In this document: positions 53,963-62,158 of the stretch, one piece after another | Layout: each line of letters starts with the position of its first letter | Numbering within the stretch: position 1 is the first letter of the stretch | Source of the DNA: Pseudomonadota bacterium | GTDB lineage: Bacteria; Pseudomonadota; Alphaproteobacteria; Sphingomonadales; Sphingomonadaceae | Assembly (NCBI GenBank): GCA_029779535.1 | Contig: JAKPAG010000075.1 | Location: forward strand, 35,575-99,574 | Length of the DNA stretch: 64,000 nt | Reading direction: 5' to 3' | Notes under the pieces: generated by a model | Told to the model about the DNA's origin: nothing | The model's database searches: none | The model's input: only the letters and a program-made list of their open reading frames with translations | Translations under genes and position numbers: made by a program

Positions 53963-56277
53963 GCGCCGACGTCCAGGATATTCGGCCCGGTCTTGCGCCC
54001 CTTGCCCAGTGCGCCCAGCAAGCCCTTCCCGCCCCGGCGCGCATCGCCGGTGTCATGGCCATAGCCATAGCCATAACCATAGCCGTAATGCTCGTTATCG
54101 GCACCGGACTTGGGCTGGAACTTGGTCAGCACCGCGCCAACCATCTGCGCATTGGCGGCCTGCAGGCGGCGGATCGTGCCATGCACTGTCTTGCGGCGGG
54201 CCGAACCGGCTTCGATCACCAGCACCGTCGCTTCGCAGATCGAGGCGAGGATCGGCGCGTCGGCCAGACCCAGCACTGGCGGCGCATCGACGATCACCAC
54301 GTCAAAAGCGCGTTCCGCCTCGTCGATCAGCTCGCGAATGCGCACCGTGGCAAGCAATTGCGCGGGCGCGGGCGGCACCGCCCCGGCGGGCAGCAGCGCC
54401 ATGCCCGGGACCTTGGTCGCCACGACCTGCCCGGCCAGCGGCTCGGACGTGGCGAGCAGCGCGCTCAGCCCGATCGATTCGCCGTTGGCCGACAGGAACG
54501 AGGGGTTGCGCATGTCGGCATCGATCAGCAGCACGCGCTGCCCGATCCGCGCCAGGTTCTGCGCCAGCGCCAGCGACGTGCTCGACTTGCCCTCGGCGGC
54601 GCGGGAGCTGGTGATCAGCATCGAGCGCGGCATCCCGCCATCGGCGACAAAGCGCAGCGCGGTCATGATCGAATGATAGCCTTCACTGACGGGCGACTTG
54701 AGGTCGTCCAGCTCTCCGGCCAGGGTCGATCCGCGCGCCACGCGCGGGACCACGCCCAGCGCCGGCAGCTTGAGCATTTCGCCGATGTCCTCGGGCGTCT
54801 TGACCGTATCGTCGATGAATTCGATCAGGAACGCCAGCCCCAGGCCCAGCAGCAGCCCCACGACCAACCCGATCGCCAGGTTGCGCAGCGGCTGCGGCCG
54901 GTAGGGCGCCTTGGGCGGTAGCGCGGTGTCGATCACCGTGGCCTGGTTTTCGCCCAGTTCCCCAACCACCCCGATTTCCTTGAAGCGCTGCAGCAGCGCG
55001 TCATACAACTCGCGGTTGGTATCGACTTCGCGCTGGAGGAAGTTGTAGCCGATCCCGCGATTGCGCAGGTCCAGCACTTCGGCGCGCAGCGAGGCGACCT
55101 TGGCGCGCAACTCGTTCTCGCGCCCGGCGGCGGCCTGGTACTTGCTGCGCAGTGCCCCGTTGATAGTGCCGGTTTCGCGTTCGATCGCGACCTGGACCTG
55201 GGCGATGCGGGCGCGCAGGGCCTGCATGTCCGGGTAGTCCGGCTTGAAGGTGCCCAGCTTTTCCCGGTAGTCCGCTTCCAGCCGGGCGCGTTCGGCGCGC
55301 AGGTTCTGCACCGCCGGGTCCTGAACCAATTCGCTTGACGCGCCGCTGCCGGCCGCCTGGCGATAGGCCTGCTCGGCGCCGATCCGGTCGGCCGTGGCCT
55401 GCGACAGCCCGGTGTTGAGCGCGACCAGCGTCTGGCTGGACAGCGAATCCCCGTTGCTGGAACTGGGCCCGTCGCGGCTGGCACGGCCGCCCGCGCTGCC
55501 GTTGTCCAGCTGCACGATCCCCTGGTTCTGGGCATAGAGCACCAGCGCGCGTTCGCTGTTTTCCAGCTTTTCGCGCGCGGCGGCCAGCCGATCCTGCAGG
55601 AAGGTACGGGCGTAATTGGTGGTGTTGTAGCGGTTCTCGGTGGTGGTCTCGATGAACCCGGCGGCAAAGCCGTTGGTGATCCGCGCGGCGCGGGCCGGAT
55701 CGGGATCGGTATAGGCCAGCGTCACCAGGTCGCTGCCGCGCACGGGCGCCACTTCGAGGTTGCGCATCAGCTTGAAGGTGGCAGCCAGCTCGCGCTGTTC
55801 GCGCGGCAGGCCCTGCGCGGTGAACCCGGGATCGTCGGCCAGCTTCTGATTGCGCGCCACGCGCGCGGCGAGCGACCGGCTGCGCAGGATGCCGAACTGG
55901 GTCTGCAAATACTGGTCATCGTTGCGCAGGCGTTGCAGCGGCTGGTTGCGGCCGGCCAGAATCTGCGCCGGCTGGGCATTGATAGCCAGGGTGGTGGTGG
56001 CCCTGTATTCGCGCGTCGCGCTGATGGTGAACAGCAGGGCCGCCAGCAGCGCCGCGCCGATCACCCCCAGTACCAGCCAGCGGTGGCGCAGCACCACGCG
56101 CAGCGCCTGGTCGATATCCACCAGGCGATTGGCCGGCTCGGCCGCGCCCACCGGCGCGGCGCGGCGCGGCTCGAACGACAGCCCAAGGAGCCCGCGCGAT
56201 CCGCCGCCTTGCACCGAAGCGCCGTCGTCCCCCCTATCGCTCACCAGTCGAATGCTCCGCTGTCTCGCCCGCTCCAC
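53959..56277 (-). CDS. Wzc-type polysaccharide co-polymerase with tyrosine autokinase
   Basis: This 772-residue frame opens with GTG; another GTG at 56244 has a better ribosome site (GGAG) and would remove 11 residues. A Wzz domain with membrane helices near residues 60 and 450 encloses a coiled coil. The cytoplasmic BY-kinase domain has SSRAAEGKSSTSLALAQN near residue 557 and LLIDADMRNPS near 586. The C-terminal tail carries a Tyr cluster EHYGYGYGYGYGHD, the likely autophosphorylation sites. The enzyme sets chain length and links assembly with Wza, which lies upstream in the operon. Confidence 0.94.
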   Translation of the reverse strand: MERARQRSIRLVSDRGDDGASVQGGGSRGLLGLSFEPRRAAPVGAAEPANRLVDIDQALRVVLRHRWLVLGVIGAALLAALLFTISATREYRATTTLAINAQPAQILAGRNQPLQRLRNDDQYLQTQFGILRSRSLAARVARNQKLADDPGFTAQGLPREQRELAATFKLMRNLEVAPVRGSDLVTLAYTDPDPARAARITNGFAAGFIETTTENRYNTTNYARTFLQDRLAAAREKLENSERALVLYAQNQGIVQLDNGSAGGRASRDGPSSSNGDSLSSQTLVALNTGLSQATADRIGAEQAYRQAAGSGASSELVQDPAVQNLRAERARLEADYREKLGTFKPDYPDMQALRARIAQVQVAIERETGTINGALRSKYQAAAGRENELRAKVASLRAEVLDLRNRGIGYNFLQREVDTNRELYDALLQRFKEIGVVGELGENQATVIDTALPPKAPYRPQPLRNLAIGLVVGLLLGLGLAFLIEFIDDTVKTPEDIGEMLKLPALGVVPRVARGSTLAGELDDLKSPVSEGYHSIMTALRFVADGGMPRSMLITSSRAAEGKSSTSLALAQNLARIGQRVLLIDADMRNPSFLSANGESIGLSALLATSEPLAGQVVATKVPGMALLPAGAVPPAPAQLLATVRIRELIDEAERAFDVVIVDAPPVLGLADAPILASICEATVLVIEAGSARRKTVHGTIRRLQAANAQMVGAVLTKFQPKSGADNEHYGYGYGYGYGHDTGDARRGGKGLLGALGKGRKTGPNILDVGA

Positions 56278-56364
56278 AGCGACCGGGTTCCGGGCGCGAG
56301 CGGAGGATCAAGCCCATCGAATGACAGGCTTCTGTGGCGAGGTAAAGCCGCAATCCCGGCACCA

Positions 56365-57717
56365 TTACAGCGCAATCCGCAGCGGCTGCGCAGGTGGTTC
56401 GCGCAGATCATTGATATTACCGGACTTAATCTCGTCGCGCCGGGCGATCAGCACGCCTGCCAGGGCCGCCACCATGGCCAGCGCGGCCGTGCGCAGCGGA
56501 TAATCCACCGCGCTGTGCGCCAGCACCGCGCCCAGCATCACCGCGCCTGCGCGGGCCATGGCCAGCGCCTCGCCGCGCGCCGGGTCCGCGACTGGCCCGG
56601 CGCGGACCAGCGCAGTCACGCCCTGCCCCCACCAGCCCAGCACAGCCAGCGCCAGCAGCAGCCCCGGCAGGCCATATTCCAGCGCCACTTCGGCATAGTC
56701 GCTATGTGCGTGATTGCGATATTCGGGATCGATCCGGGCGGGATCCTCATATCGGGGATAGATCCGCTGGAACGAGCCGCCACCACTACCCAGCGGGGCA
56801 TAGTCACGCGCGGCCAGCAGCGTCTTGGCGATCATCACCGGACGGTGCTGTTCCGCCCCGCCGGCCGGCTCGGCCTGGGCATAGCGCCACGCCTGCCAAC
56901 CCGCGCCCGCCACCACCACGGCGGCCACCACGCCCAGCCCGGCCAGCACCGCACTGCGCGGGTGCCACAGCGGGCGCACGAACAGCACGCACAGCGCCAG
57001 CACCGGCACCGCTAGCAGCGCCCCGGCATCTGATCCGGTCAGCAGCACGCCCCCGGCCAGCAGTGCCAGCGCGGCCAGCATCGCCCCCCTGCGCCCCGCG
57101 ACCAGCGCGGCGCAGGGCATCGCCGCCAGCAGCAGGCTGGCCAGGTGGTTGCGATTGGCGAACAGGCCCACCGCCGCGCCCTGGTTGGTCAGCGCATAGG
57201 GGTGCAGATCCAGGCCCGGCATGCGCTGCACCAGCCCCAGGGCGGCTGAACCCAACGCCAGCACGATCACCGCCTGCATCGCCCGCCACAGCGCCCGCCG
57301 TGACGCCCGTGCCGCCAGGGCCGTCACGGCCAGCGGCGGCAGCAGGCTGACCAGCACCGCCAGGGTGGCATCGGGGTCAAGTGACAGCGGCAACCACGGC
57401 CGCCCCAACCCTGCCAGGTCGAACCCTGCCGCAATCTCATCCCGGCCCGGCAGCACTGACCATGCGGCAGGCGGCAAGGGCACCAGTTGCAGCAGTGGCA
57501 GCGCGACGATAGCGCCAGCCAACCAGGCCAGCGTGCGCACCAAGTGTGAAGCCCGGGCGCCTGCAGGCGCGGTGCAGACCGTTATCGCCAGCATGGCCAG
57601 CGCCAAGGCCTGCAAAGCGGCGTTGGCCCAGATCCCGCCCGAGTTCGACCCGCCCAGCAACAGGCCGAGAACCAGCAGGATCAGCAGCAGTAATTCTCGC
57701 GATACGCGATCAAGCAA
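56365..57717 (-). CDS. O-antigen ligase/polymerase family membrane protein
   Basis: This 450-residue protein has twelve or so membrane segments and the Wzy_C (O-antigen ligase) pattern: ALTNQGAAVGLFANRNHLAS near residue 175, LLTGSDAGALLAVPVLALC, and YRNHAHSDYAEVALEYGLPG in the large periplasmic loop. It is read from a TTG start (57717) since no upstream ATG gives a plausible protein; this start is uncertain. It would polymerise or ligate EPS repeats. It is the second polymerase candidate in the locus besides the EpsG-like protein. Confidence 0.87.
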   Translation of the reverse strand: MLDRVSRELLLLILLVLGLLLGGSNSGGIWANAALQALALAMLAITVCTAPAGARASHLVRTLAWLAGAIVALPLLQLVPLPPAAWSVLPGRDEIAAGFDLAGLGRPWLPLSLDPDATLAVLVSLLPPLAVTALAARASRRALWRAMQAVIVLALGSAALGLVQRMPGLDLHPYALTNQGAAVGLFANRNHLASLLLAAMPCAALVAGRRGAMLAALALLAGGVLLTGSDAGALLAVPVLALCVLFVRPLWHPRSAVLAGLGVVAAVVVAGAGWQAWRYAQAEPAGGAEQHRPVMIAKTLLAARDYAPLGSGGGSFQRIYPRYEDPARIDPEYRNHAHSDYAEVALEYGLPGLLLALAVLGWWGQGVTALVRAGPVADPARGEALAMARAGAVMLGAVLAHSAVDYPLRTAALAMVAALAGVLIARRDEIKSGNINDLREPPAQPLRIAL

Positions 57718-57789
57718 GGGGCAACACCCCGGTAGTCTGGAACAGGAAAATCAAGGGCAGTCCGCCCGCAGCGGACGGCAAGCGCAGGA

Positions 57790-58116
57790 TTACGGGCTGG
57801 CGGGACCCTTGCCGCCACCGGCACCGGCCGCAATGCCCAGGCCAACCGCACCGGCAATGCCCAGCACCACCGGCAGGCCGCTGCCGCCGCCGCCACCCTT
57901 GCCCTCACCGGTTTCGCAGCTCTTGTCCTCGGCCGACTTGGGCACGCAGGTATCGGCCGCGCCCTGTGCCGCCGTCAGGCCCAGCACCGCGCGATTGTTG
58001 ATTCGGCCCGCCACGGCAGCCGTCGGAGCGGCCGGCTTCGCAGTCGCCGCGATCGCGCTAACCGTTTGACCAAGAACCAGAGTTCCAAAAACGAGAGCAG
58101 CCATCGCCTTGCGCAT
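57790..58116 (-). CDS. Small secreted or membrane Gly-rich protein of the EPS operon
   Basis: The start MRKAMAALVFGTLVLGQTVS (108 aa) has AGGGGA about 8 nt upstream. A signal peptide with cleavage after IAA near residue 23 is followed by a 45-residue stretch with two Cys (DTCVPKSAEDKSCETGEG), a run of glycines and a C-terminal hydrophobic segment (LPVVLGIAGAVGLGIAAG). It lies between Wza and the ligase gene. A role as an outer-surface or lipid-linked assembly accessory can only be guessed. I know no named family. Confidence 0.72.
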   Translation of the reverse strand: MRKAMAALVFGTLVLGQTVSAIAATAKPAAPTAAVAGRINNRAVLGLTAAQGAADTCVPKSAEDKSCETGEGKGGGGGSGLPVVLGIAGAVGLGIAAGAGGGKGPASP

Positions 58117-58192
58117 CGCGGTAATCCCCTGCTGCGGGAAGTTTTTCCCGAGACTGTAATCGGTTAACACGGCCCCGCCTGCCATGCAAATC

Positions 58193-58906
58193 CTAACCGA
58201 ACGGCCGGAACAGCGCGATGAACGGCAGCGATTGCAGTACCAGCTTCCACGTTGCGCTAAGCGCCGAGCCATCGACCACCACGATATCGTCGGCATAGAT
58301 CGCCGGATCGGCCATCTTGCCATTGCGGATGCTGTTCAGATCGAAGCTGGCGGCCATGCGCTGCCCCTTGATCGTGCGGAACACCACCACGCGGTGGGTG
58401 TTGGCTCCTTCCACCGTGCCGCGCGCCATGGCGATGGTCTGGATGAGCGAGGTCTGCCCCGCCACCGGGTAAAGACCCGGCTGACTGACCGAGCCATCGA
58501 CCGTGACCGTGCGCAGCATCGGCGTTTTCAGCAGCACCTGCACATCGGGCGATTGCAGATAGCGCGCGCCCAGCGCGGCAGCGATTTCGCTGCCCAACTG
58601 GTCCGTGGTCTTGCCGGCGGCGGCCACGGTGCCGATCAGCGGCAGCTTGATCCGTCCCGCCACGTCGATCGCCTGGTCGCCCGACAGGCTGTCCACCTGG
58701 TAGACCTTGACCGTGATGACATCGCCCGGGGCCAGCACCGGCGGCAACTGGGGGATCTTGTCGGCCAGCGGATCGGGCGAGACAAACCCGGCCGGATCGT
58801 AGGGAATGTTCCCCCCGCGCCCCGCGCAGGCGGCCAGAGCCAACCCCAGCAAAAGCACGGCGGCGCGGCGCCAGCCAGACGACAGGGCGGATTTAGGGGA
58901 AGTCAT
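58193..58906 (-). CDS. wza: Wza-type polysaccharide export lipoprotein
   Basis: This 237-residue protein has a lipoprotein signal with lipobox LALAACAG, so Cys27 or nearby becomes the lipid anchor. The Poly_export domain (LAPGDVITVKVYQVDSLSGD), then a SLBB domain (VTVDGSVSQPGLYPVAGQTS), follow the normal order. It forms the outer-membrane channel for EPS. It overlaps the nucleotidyltransferase gene before it (ATGA), so the two are co-translated. It is shorter than E. coli Wza (379 aa), as is common in alphaproteobacteria. Confidence 0.93.
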   Translation of the reverse strand: MTSPKSALSSGWRRAAVLLLGLALAACAGRGGNIPYDPAGFVSPDPLADKIPQLPPVLAPGDVITVKVYQVDSLSGDQAIDVAGRIKLPLIGTVAAAGKTTDQLGSEIAAALGARYLQSPDVQVLLKTPMLRTVTVDGSVSQPGLYPVAGQTSLIQTIAMARGTVEGANTHRVVVFRTIKGQRMAASFDLNSIRNGKMADPAIYADDIVVVDGSALSATWKLVLQSLPFIALFRPFG

Positions 58907-60111
58907 GGCAGGGTGTTATCCTCTCCCCCGCGTCGGCGCAACCGCGCGCCGCGCGCCGCGCGCCGGCGCACCAGCAGCGGCAGGCGCAGCACGGGATAGA
59001 GCCAGAACAGGCCGCGCGGCAGTGCAATCGCGGCAATGTCCTCGCCTGCCAGCGCCAGCCGCCGCAGCGCCGCCAGCCGCGTGCGCCAACCGGGCGCGAC
59101 CAGCAGCTTGGCCGCGATCTCGGCCCAGCCGCGCCAGGGGGTCGCTTCCAGTTCGCGCGCGCCGCCCCCGGCCTGGATCACCCGCAGTGCGAGGGCATTG
59201 AGCAGGCGCAGCCGCAAAGCGCGCGGCGCGACAAAGCCCGGCGGCGGCGGCGCGCCCAGCAGGCGCTGCGCCAGCATGATCGCCGAGGCCGCGGCAATCG
59301 CCGCCCGGCCGCTGCGTGCCTGGCGCCACAGCGCGCTGCCGCCATCGGGCGCGCGGTGCAGCAGCGCGGCAACATCGGTCAACCACTTGAGCCGGGCCCA
59401 GCCGTGGGCCGCGCCGTGCTGGCACAGATAGGCGAACTGCGCCTCGGCCACCAGCACAGGCAGGGCCTGGCCTGGCGCCAGTTCGACCATGGTCAGCTGG
59501 CCAGCAGGCGGCAGCCCGGCATCAGCCGGGTCATCGCCCATCCGCCAGTGCAACTCGACCACCAGTCCGCTCTCGGGGTGGCGGTGGATGCTGTCCTTGC
59601 TGGCCCGGCAGAACAGCCCCAGCCGCGCCCCCGCAAGCTCACCCCGGGGGGACTGGCGCGCATAGCCTGCCGCGTCCAGCACCTGCCAGGCCTGCGGCAC
59701 ATCGGCGAGCGCGACGAGGATGTCGAGATCGGCGGCATAGCGCAGCAAGGGCGAGCCGAACGCTTGCTGCGACAGCGCCACGCCCTTGAGGAACACTGCC
59801 CGAATGCCCGCCGCCGCAAGCGCCTGAGCAAGGTCCAGCGCGGCGCCCAGCTGGGCCAGGGCCGTCTGCCGGGCGAGCAGCGCGCGGCGCTGGACCTGGC
59901 GGGGCACGGGCCGCCCCGCCTGGACCAGGCGGAACGCGACCAGCCCCGAAACCTGATGCCGCCGCGCGATCCCAGCGAGCAGATTCTCTGCCAGTCCCGC
60001 AGTGTCAGGCAAGGCGCCGCCAGCAGGTGACAGGCAGGCACAGACCAGTGCGAATTCGCGGCCAATGCCCGACTTGATCGCACGGTCCGCTTCCGCCACC
60101 CTTTCACCCAT
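58903..60111 (-). CDS. PF14907-type nucleotidyltransferase family protein
   Basis: This 402-residue protein has the nucleotidyltransferase-5 core: IRAVFLKGVALSQQAFGSPL then RYAADLDILVALADVPQAW, where the DLD acidic pair should bind metal, and LVVELHWRMGDD later. Members are found in EPS loci and in paeninodin-type lasso peptide clusters. Here it heads the eight-gene minus operon (its stop overlaps wza). Its start codon shares bases with that of the divergent DUF6916 gene (CATG). The nucleotide transferred and the acceptor are unknown. Confidence 0.85.
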   Translation of the reverse strand: MGERVAEADRAIKSGIGREFALVCACLSPAGGALPDTAGLAENLLAGIARRHQVSGLVAFRLVQAGRPVPRQVQRRALLARQTALAQLGAALDLAQALAAAGIRAVFLKGVALSQQAFGSPLLRYAADLDILVALADVPQAWQVLDAAGYARQSPRGELAGARLGLFCRASKDSIHRHPESGLVVELHWRMGDDPADAGLPPAGQLTMVELAPGQALPVLVAEAQFAYLCQHGAAHGWARLKWLTDVAALLHRAPDGGSALWRQARSGRAAIAAASAIMLAQRLLGAPPPPGFVAPRALRLRLLNALALRVIQAGGGARELEATPWRGWAEIAAKLLVAPGWRTRLAALRRLALAGEDIAAIALPRGLFWLYPVLRLPLLVRRRAARGARLRRRGGEDNTLP

Positions 60112-60427
60112 GACGAATCAGCATCCCCCCGTCCCGGCCGGCCCGACCTTAGAACTATTTGAACCGCTACTGGGCCAGGTCTTCGCAGTCGCGTTCGCGG
60201 ATGAGGTGTTTGCCTTGACCCTGGCCGAAGCCAAGTCGATCGGCAATTTCATTCCTCAGGTCCATGACCGTCCGCCTTTCTCGCTGGTGTTCCATTGCCC
60301 CGACGTACGGGTTCTGCCGCAAGCGATCTATCCCTTGAAGCACGACCAGCTTGGCTTGCAGGAAATGTTCCTGGTGCCGATTGCCGGCAATGCCGAAGGC
60401 GTCAGCTACGAAGCCGTGTACAACTGA
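60110..60427 (+). CDS. DUF6916 family protein
   Basis: This 105-residue protein starts MTNQHPPVPAGPTLELFEPL; its ATG shares two bases with the divergent nucleotidyltransferase ATG. The pattern (LTLAEAKSIGN, PFSLVFHCPDVRVLPQAIY, LGLQEMFLVPIAGNAEGVSY, EAVYN) matches my recollection of DUF6916, a small beta-rich family found next to tail-collar (MdpB) genes. No signal peptide is visible. It converges with the GNAT gene. The role is unknown. Confidence 0.75.
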   Translation: MTNQHPPVPAGPTLELFEPLLGQVFAVAFADEVFALTLAEAKSIGNFIPQVHDRPPFSLVFHCPDVRVLPQAIYPLKHDQLGLQEMFLVPIAGNAEGVSYEAVYN

Positions 60428-60449
60428 CCACACCTTCGCGCCTGATGCG

Positions 60450-61001
60450 TCAGGCCACTTCGCCGCGCGCCAGGGCGACCTCTACCGGCCGTTCCATCTC
60501 GACATAGATGTGCTGCTCCCCAATCGACTGGAAGCCCAGCCGGTCGTAGAGATGGCGCGCCGGGTTGTAGGATTCCACGAAAATGCCCAGCGCCTTGCCC
60601 GCCCGGGCGGCGTGAAAGCCCAGCGATTCGAGGATTGCCCCGCCCAGCCCCTGGCCTCGCACCTCGGGCGACAGGGCAATGTCGACGATGTGCAACTGGC
60701 TGCGCAGTTCCTGCGAATAGAGCCGGCCGATTGGTTCACCGTGCCGCTCGATCACGTCAAACGCGACGTTTTCCAGAACCGTTCGATAGTGATGGCGCTG
60801 CGCATTGAATTGGAACAACACGAAGGCCTGCTTCTGCTCCTCGCTCCAATCGGGCAGCATGTCCAGCTCACTCTCGCGCGTGGTGCGGTACAGCGCGATC
60901 AGGAACGGATCATCTTCAGGCAATTCCGCGCGCAGCCGGATGCCCTGCGCCACCAGAGACGGCGCCAGGACAACCAAGGGACTTCTTGCGGACAGCAGCA
61001 T
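60450..61001 (-). CDS. GNAT family N-acetyltransferase
   Basis: I chose the ATG at 61001 (183 aa, MLLSARSPLVVLAPSLVAQG); a TTG at 61013, right after the stop of the tail-collar gene, is the alternative. The acetyl-CoA-binding motif A is IALSPEVRGQGLGGAILESL and motif B is GIFVESYNPARHLYDRLGFQ. The preceding block YRTTRESELDMLPDWSEEQK is distinct and recurs in GNATs found next to tail-collar genes, in my recollection. It is the last gene of the tail-collar operon. Confidence 0.87.
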   Translation of the reverse strand: MLLSARSPLVVLAPSLVAQGIRLRAELPEDDPFLIALYRTTRESELDMLPDWSEEQKQAFVLFQFNAQRHHYRTVLENVAFDVIERHGEPIGRLYSQELRSQLHIVDIALSPEVRGQGLGGAILESLGFHAARAGKALGIFVESYNPARHLYDRLGFQSIGEQHIYVEMERPVEVALARGEVA

Positions 61002-61013
61002 GCGGCAGAGCAA

Positions 61014-61553
61014 TCAGTTGCGCGACGGATAGATCCCCTGCACCGCAATGCAGAAATTGATCCCGAGGTAGGGCTGCATGTTTTGATGCGCCAGGCCGCT
61101 GCCCACAGAGCTGAGGGTGTTCGGATGCAGCGTGGTGTTGGCCGTGGCCGCATCGCTGTAAGTGTTGTTCGGACCCGACAGGCCAAGGAACGCCTGGCCC
61201 GTCGGCGTTGCGACGTTTTGCGCCGGGTTTGGAGTGGAGAGGATGCCTGCGTTCAAAGTATGATTGTGCTGAGGCGTCTGGCTCGATGTCAACGTGACAG
61301 TGTCCGTCCCATTCGTCTCGCCAACCGACACGGAACTGACACCCGGACCGCTGCCCACGCCACGCGGCGAGCGGGACGCCAGGTTGGGCAACTTGAACGT
61401 GGTTTGTCCGTTCCCGCCAAAATTGACGCCGAGTAGCGAGAACAGTGCAGTGTTCTGGCTAATCGCCAAAGTGGCGCCGTTGCAATACGCCCAGCCTCGG
61501 GGTGGAAAATTGAATCCAAAAATCTGGATTTCGCCAATGAACGGCTGCGTCAT
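61014..61553 (-). CDS. Phage tail collar domain protein (MdpB-like), copy 1
   Basis: This 179-residue protein has GGAGC before its ATG. It opens MTQPFIGEIQIFGFNFPPRG, then WAYCNGATLAISQNTALFSL and GGNGQTTFKLPNLASR, the collar-domain signature. A His pair (TPQHNHTL) and the C-terminal NMQPYLGINFCIA/GIYPSRN block follow. Such stand-alone proteins, also called microcystin-dependent protein B, are secreted or surface-located, with unclear function. No other phage structural gene is visible around it. The three copies are about 180 residues each. Confidence 0.92.
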   Translation of the reverse strand: MTQPFIGEIQIFGFNFPPRGWAYCNGATLAISQNTALFSLLGVNFGGNGQTTFKLPNLASRSPRGVGSGPGVSSVSVGETNGTDTVTLTSSQTPQHNHTLNAGILSTPNPAQNVATPTGQAFLGLSGPNNTYSDAATANTTLHPNTLSSVGSGLAHQNMQPYLGINFCIAVQGIYPSRN

Positions 61554-61570
61554 GGTTCAAAGCTCCGAAA

Positions 61571-62113
61571 CTAGGCCCGAGACGGAAAAATTCCCCACAG
61601 GGCAATGATGTAGTTCAAACCCAGCGTAGGCATCATGTTCGAGTGAGCCTGACTGCCTCCGACCGAACTGATGGTGTTCGCCATAGCGGTGGGCTTGATC
61701 GTGCTAGTGCCCGGAACCACATACAGCGTCGGCGTCGAAATCGGATCAACCGGCTTGGCCGGCAGAACGGTTGGTCCAGGAGCGACAACATTGCCGTTGG
61801 CGGTTGTCGTTAAAAAACTGTGCGTGTGCTGCGGAACCTGGCTGTTCGTTAACGTTTCCGTTTCCGTCCCGGCTTTCTGGCCCATTACCCGATTTGTCAG
61901 GCCTGGGCCCGTCCCTTGGTGCACCGGCACGCGGCCCCGAAGGTCAGGCACACCGAACGTATTCACGCCATCGCCGCCATAGGTTGTCCCGATCAGCGCG
62001 TAGAGCGCATCGTTTTGCGAAATAGGCAACAACCCGCCATTGCAGAACATCCAGCCGACCGGGGCAAACGTTCCGGCGAACAACCTGATCTCGCCAATGT
62101 AAGGATTGGACAT
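61571..62113 (-). CDS. Phage tail collar domain protein (MdpB-like), copy 2
   Basis: This 180-residue protein starts MSNPYIGEIRLFAGTFAPVG behind a strong GGGGAG site. It shares with copies 1 and 3 the WxxCNGxLLPISQN block, the collar-domain GGDGVNTFGVPDLRGRVPVH and the His pair in SQVPQHTHSF, and ends TLGLNYIIALWGIFPSRA. Unlike the other two, the Cys near the C-terminus (NFCIA) is replaced (NYIIA). It lies 17 bp upstream of copy 1. Confidence 0.92.
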   Translation of the reverse strand: MSNPYIGEIRLFAGTFAPVGWMFCNGGLLPISQNDALYALIGTTYGGDGVNTFGVPDLRGRVPVHQGTGPGLTNRVMGQKAGTETETLTNSQVPQHTHSFLTTTANGNVVAPGPTVLPAKPVDPISTPTLYVVPGTSTIKPTAMANTISSVGGSQAHSNMMPTLGLNYIIALWGIFPSRA

Positions 62114-62158
62114 TTTTAACTCCCCTCTGGGTGGCTCAGGCTCGTCAGGCGTTACGGC

